From positions 1,736,001 through 1,800,000 of the forward strand of contig CAWFFZ010000008.1 of the NCBI GenBank assembly GCA_963815295.1: 64,000 nucleotides of DNA. The letters run 5' to 3'. The notes beneath the pieces were generated by a model, which saw nothing but the letters and a program-made list of their open reading frames with translations, had not been told where the DNA came from and ran no database searches. Positions 61,264-64,000 of the stretch are shown here, piece by piece. Each line of letters opens with the position of its first letter. The stretch's first letter is position 1. Source of the stretch: JACDHG01 sp963815295. GTDB taxonomy: Bacteria; Actinomycetota; Actinomycetes; Propionibacteriales; Nocardioidaceae. The position numbers were made by a program, and so were the translations under genes.

Positions 61264-61359
61264 GACACGAGTTCGGGTCGCCAATTTCGCGTCCGATTGA
61301 GGCGGGCTGCCCCGACGGCGATTGTCCGTTCGGATGATATTCGGTGGTTCCACCCCCTC

Positions 61360-61527
61360 AGGCTGTCGGCCACAGTCACGATGAGTAATGCAGGCAAGAC
61401 GGCCACCCTCAATCCGGCCAACAACCTTCGTGTCGGCAAGATCTACACCGTCAAGTTGCTCACAGGGATCACCGACCGGGCTAAGAACCCGCTGAAGGCC
61501 CAATCCTGGACAGTCACCGCGAAGTAG
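61360..61527 (+). pseudogene. C-terminal remnant of a bacterial Ig-like (Big_5/SbsA) domain protein
   Basis: About 55 codons ending at TAG 61525-61527 read LSATVTMSNAGKTATLNPANNLRVGKIYTVKLLTGITDRAKNPLKAQSWTVTAK. This is the second half of a Big_5 Ig-like domain, including the usual tY-V-L-GI-D--NPL--W pattern. No start, signal or upstream domain exists in frame; upstream sequence is antisense to the metalloprotease. It is a truncated gene end, retained together with a strong terminator. Confidence 0.65.
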
Positions 61528-61566
61528 GGCACCCCTGACCCCGGTAACGAGAGTGACCGGGCCGCG

Positions 61567-61602
61567 AGGGCGCCAGGCGATCATCGACCCTGGCGCCCTT
61601 TG
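61567..61602. terminator. Rho-independent-type terminator
   Basis: AGGGCGCCAGG (61567-61577), an 11-nt loop, the exact complement (61589-61599), then TT. It lies 40 bp after the Ig-like remnant on the plus strand and could also stop minus-strand transcription from the membrane-protein pair. The remainder of the 61528-61735 spacer shows nothing else. Confidence 0.75.
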
Positions 61603-61735
61603 CGCACAGCTCGGGCCTGGGGTCGGACACACGGTCGCACCCAGCCGCAGGTGGCTCCGGCCGAGACCTACTGACCGGTGAGACACGATACCGACGATCC
61701 CCCGCGGAGCCAGCAGCAGCGGAACGACGTGAGAG

Positions 61736-62533
61736 TCAGGCGTGAACCGGCCGCAGTGGCGGTGTCTGCGGCGCCAGTGAGGTGCTCAGGCTTGGACGTC
61801 GCAGGAACATCGGGTACGTCGACATCGCCACTAGGGCAAACGCCACCAGCGCCGCGGGCTCTCGGAGCATGAGACAGATTGACAGATGCAGACCGCACCC
61901 CATCAGGACCGCAGGGAGCCGGAGTCGGCGCGACCACAGGGTGATGGCCAGGATGATCTCGGTGACCACAGTTGCGTACGCCATCAAGAGCAGTGCCCCG
62001 TCAGGTAGTGGCCACCACACCTGCTCACGAAGCACGTCACCATCGAGGAATACGCCATTGACCTTGCTGATCCCCGCGAACAGGTAACACGCCGACACCT
62101 GCGACATCATGAGTAGCTGCGGCCAGTACGGCACCAGCTCTCGCCTACCGCGCAGGCGTGCCCGGATTGACCACACCGCTGCGCAGTCAGACAGAGCCAA
62201 CAGGGCGCAAAGAAGCATGAGGAGCAGGCGATGGCTGCTGTAGATCTGCTGCTCCCACACCAAGACCGCCGCCTGCAGGAAAGCCGTAACTCCCGCTGCC
62301 GTCCGAGACAGGACTCCGACCGTGAGAAGCGTGGCTGCCGCCGTCGCAACAATGAAGAATGCAAAGACGCTCGGCGTCGTCAGCGACGGCAAACCTTGAA
62401 TTGCAGGTCTGGTGAGTTGGCCATCTGCGCCGAGGCCCAGTTTTGCGTACGTTTCGACGGCGACAATCATCGCGCCAACGCCGATCATTATCCGGGCGGC
62501 GGCCAGGCGAGTTGCTCCCGTCTGGGTAGCCAT
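61736..62533 (-). CDS. HTTM-like multi-pass membrane protein
   Basis: A 265-residue protein with six to seven hydrophobic helices. The pattern RLAAARIMIGVGAMIVAVETY ... IYSSHRLLLMLLCALLALSDCAAVWSIR ... SQVSACYLFAGISKVNGVFLDGDVLREQVWW matches the HTTM (vitamin K-dependent carboxylase N-terminal-like) fold with its Y-L-AGI-K segment. No carboxylase catalytic domain is fused. Function unknown. ATG 62533 overlaps the upstream stop in TGATG; GTG 62545 is an alternative. Confidence 0.75.
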   Translation of the reverse strand: MATQTGATRLAAARIMIGVGAMIVAVETYAKLGLGADGQLTRPAIQGLPSLTTPSVFAFFIVATAAATLLTVGVLSRTAAGVTAFLQAAVLVWEQQIYSSHRLLLMLLCALLALSDCAAVWSIRARLRGRRELVPYWPQLLMMSQVSACYLFAGISKVNGVFLDGDVLREQVWWPLPDGALLLMAYATVVTEIILAITLWSRRLRLPAVLMGCGLHLSICLMLREPAALVAFALVAMSTYPMFLRRPSLSTSLAPQTPPLRPVHA

Positions 62534-62889
62534 CAATTCGCGCACTGCAGGCTCCTGCGTTCGCTGCCTTGAACCACCGTCACGGTGACGACGTCCAGGT
62601 GTGCACAGACGTACTCGGGGAGGTCCTCGGTCCAGTCAAGCTCAGTCCGAGGGTCGATCACGTACTCCTCGGGCTCGATAATTCGTGAGTTACCCGCAGC
62701 GTCGGTGGCAGTGACCGTGAACTGTCCAGTTCCGGAGTACATCTGAAAGCCGAACCGTGTGGGGGGGTCGTTGAGCGCTATCGCCGGGACCAGGAACTGA
62801 AAGGTGATCACGAGCACCACCAACAGGCCAGGGACGCCACCTGACAACAGCCAAGACAGACCCCGCCCGCGGGCAGTCGGAATGTGCAT
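62533..62889 (-). CDS. Small membrane-anchored protein paired with the HTTM protein
   Basis: A 118-residue protein with one N-terminal helix (LLSGGVPGLLVVLVITFQFLVPAIAL) followed by an extracytoplasmic beta-type domain: PPTRFGFQMYSGTGQFTVTATDAAGNSRIIEPEEYVIDPRTELDWTEDLPEYVCAHLD... ending RRSLQC with two cysteines. It is comparable to the C-terminal soluble partners found with HTTM proteins. Translationally coupled to the HTTM gene. The ATG lies 6 nt after TAGGCT. Confidence 0.7.
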   Translation of the reverse strand: MHIPTARGRGLSWLLSGGVPGLLVVLVITFQFLVPAIALNDPPTRFGFQMYSGTGQFTVTATDAAGNSRIIEPEEYVIDPRTELDWTEDLPEYVCAHLDVVTVTVVQGSERRSLQCAN

Positions 62890-62895
62890 TCGATC

Positions 62896-62901
62896 AGCCT
62901 A
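62896..62901 (-). promoter_or_regulatory. -10 element, leaderless promoter of the HTTM pair
   Basis: Minus-strand TAGGCT, 6 nt before the ATG at 62889. It has the same hexamer and spacing as metF and aroG. Confidence 0.65.
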
Positions 62902-63032
62902 GATCCACTTTTGTAGTCTGACCCGCTTCTGAGGAGAAATGGGCCGTTAGGAACGGGGTGCTTAGGCCGATGTGGCTACGTGCGCTCGGGGTTTCTTGGA
63001 AGCCTTCTGCTGGTGTTGCATGTCGTCAATGC

Positions 63033-64000
63033 TCAGGCGATGCGGACGGCCATGCTGACCGGCATCGAGTACAGCGACACGACCTCGACTGGCCTGGAGG
63101 GGTTGGCCGCATGGACAATCTGCCCGTTGCCGATATACATGGCCGCGTGCGAGATCGGTGAGTAGTAGAACACCAGGTCTCCGGGCTGCAACGACGACAG
63201 TGACACTGGGGTGCCGGCTCCCGGCTGAGCGCTGGAAGAGTGCGGGATGGCGACCCCCGCGGCCGCCCAGGCGTACATCGTCAGACCGGAGCAGTCGAAT
63301 GCGTCGGGGCCAGCGGCGCCGTAGACGTACGGATCGCCGACTTGATCCAGGGCCGTCTGCACGGCCACCTGCGCGCGCTCCGATGCTGGTACGTCGGTGA
63401 CGCTCGCCCGCGGCGCGGCGCGGCTCGTTTGTGTCTCCGCCTGGGCCGCTGCAGCCTGCAATCTCAGCAGTCGGGCGCGTTCAGCAGCCTCCAGCTCGCT
63501 GAGGAGGTCCTCAGCGGCGTCAGTCCTGGCGTCCAGCACGGCCTTGTGCTTGGCGGCGTCTTGCTTCTCGTCGGTGAGTGCAGCGAGTGCCTCCTGGGCC
63601 TGCTGCTCCTGGATGCCCAGCTGCTTCTGCTGTTGAGTAAGCCTGATGAGCAGACCTGCCTGTTGCTCTTCGATCAACGCGTCCGTCGCCATGGTCTCGA
63701 GGAACTGACCGGCATCGTCGGAGGTGAAGAACGCGGCCGTCGAGGACATCGAGGAATTGTTTTGGAAGTTGCTGACCGCAGTCCCGACCAGCCGGTCACG
63801 CAGGGCTTCGACACGATCGCGCTGACGGTCTACGTCTGCCTGCAGGGTTGCGAAGCGAGTCTGAGCGGCGTCCATCTCGACGCGGACCGTGTTGAGGCTC
63901 TCGGAGGCAATCTCAGCCTCGTGGTTCAGGACGTCGAGTCGGTGCTTCACCTGGCTAATCGTGGGCTCGTCTGCCGGATCCCTCGGTTGGTTGGGGTCGG
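63033..64000 (-). CDS. NlpC/P60 peptidoglycan hydrolase, 5' end cut by window edge
   Basis: RipA/Rv2190c-like secreted endopeptidase. The visible N-terminal 170 residues are coiled coil (KHRLDVLNHEAEIASESLNTVRVEMDAAQ ... LTQQQKQLGIQEQQAQEALAAL), followed by an Ala-rich linker and the NlpC/P60 domain: ALDQVGDPYVYGAAGPDAFDCSGLTMYAW with the catalytic Cys, SSLQPGDLVFYYSPISHAAMYIGNGQIVHA with the catalytic His. It cleaves the D-iGlu-mDAP bond of stem peptides. The frame is open through 64000, so the signal peptide and true start lie outside; GTG 63950 is not the start. It occupies the Rv2190c position. Confidence 0.9.
   Translation of the reverse strand, partial: DPNQPRDPADEPTISQVKHRLDVLNHEAEIASESLNTVRVEMDAAQTRFATLQADVDRQRDRVEALRDRLVGTAVSNFQNNSSMSSTAAFFTSDDAGQFLETMATDALIEEQQAGLLIRLTQQQKQLGIQEQQAQEALAALTDEKQDAAKHKAVLDARTDAAEDLLSELEAAERARLLRLQAAAAQAETQTSRAAPRASVTDVPASERAQVAVQTALDQVGDPYVYGAAGPDAFDCSGLTMYAWAAAGVAIPHSSSAQPGAGTPVSLSSLQPGDLVFYYSPISHAAMYIGNGQIVHAANPSRPVEVVSLYSMPVSMAVRIA

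Overview
The window is high-GC and densely coded, with GTG starts, a Tad pilus locus that lacks a secretin, a PASTA Ser/Thr kinase, a PimB'-type mannosyltransferase and many leaderless promoters. It comes from an actinobacterium. Gene content and order suggest the Nocardioidaceae (Nocardioides/Aeromicrobium type); that family-level call is inference from remembered gene content, not a search.

Layout. 1-5.2 kb, minus strand: 5' part of a methyltransferase, a 180-bp inverted-repeat-bounded spacer, error-prone polymerase dnaE2 (frame broken) and its DUF6504 partner behind a LexA/SOS box. 5.3-13.3 kb: YbaK-type deacylase, a membrane-anchored protein, a secreted phosphodiesterase/phosphatase, a secreted PGRP-type amidase (frame broken), and an overlapping ATP-grasp/FAD-oxidoreductase pair that I cannot assign to a pathway. 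13.4-26.3 kb and 41-64 kb form a housekeeping backbone in nearly the order remembered for M. tuberculosis Rv2172c-Rv2190c: metF, polyprenyl synthase, Rv2175c-like DNA-binding protein, PknL-like kinase, class II DAHP synthase, plsC, then DUF5304, ArsA-like ATPase, SRPBCC protein, fadD15-like ligase, pimB' and an NlpC/P60 hydrolase. A phosphofructokinase with PPi-type residues sits inside it.

Two large modules interrupt this backbone. At 27.6-40.9 kb is a complete myo-inositol catabolic operon (iolE, iolC, a Cgl0158-family gene, iolB, iolD, iolA, an ABC importer and two Gfo/Idh/MocA dehydrogenases, one iolG-like), all on the minus strand and read from one promoter with a dyad operator next to a divergent GntR regulator. 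At 47.3-58.9 kb is a Tad/Flp pilus locus (TadE, TadG-like, CpaB, CpaE, TadA, a secreted vWA domain fused to TadB, TadC, a histidine kinase and response regulator, and two Flp pilins with structured leader and spacer RNA). No prepilin peptidase is present in the window.

Five unrelated genes (dnaE2, amidase, Cgl0158-like, iolB, TadG-like) have a broken reading frame. All five are +1 breaks, and each is repaired by removing one G (C on the other strand) from a short G/C run. This looks like a systematic insertion artefact and should be resolved before any of them is called a pseudogene.

Non-coding structure worth attention: at least eleven genes start 6-7 nt after a TANNNT-like -10 hexamer (leaderless transcripts); three copies of a 45-50 bp intergenic palindrome sharing the core GCGTCCGT/ACGGACGC; and two intergenic arrays of 22-bp repeats.
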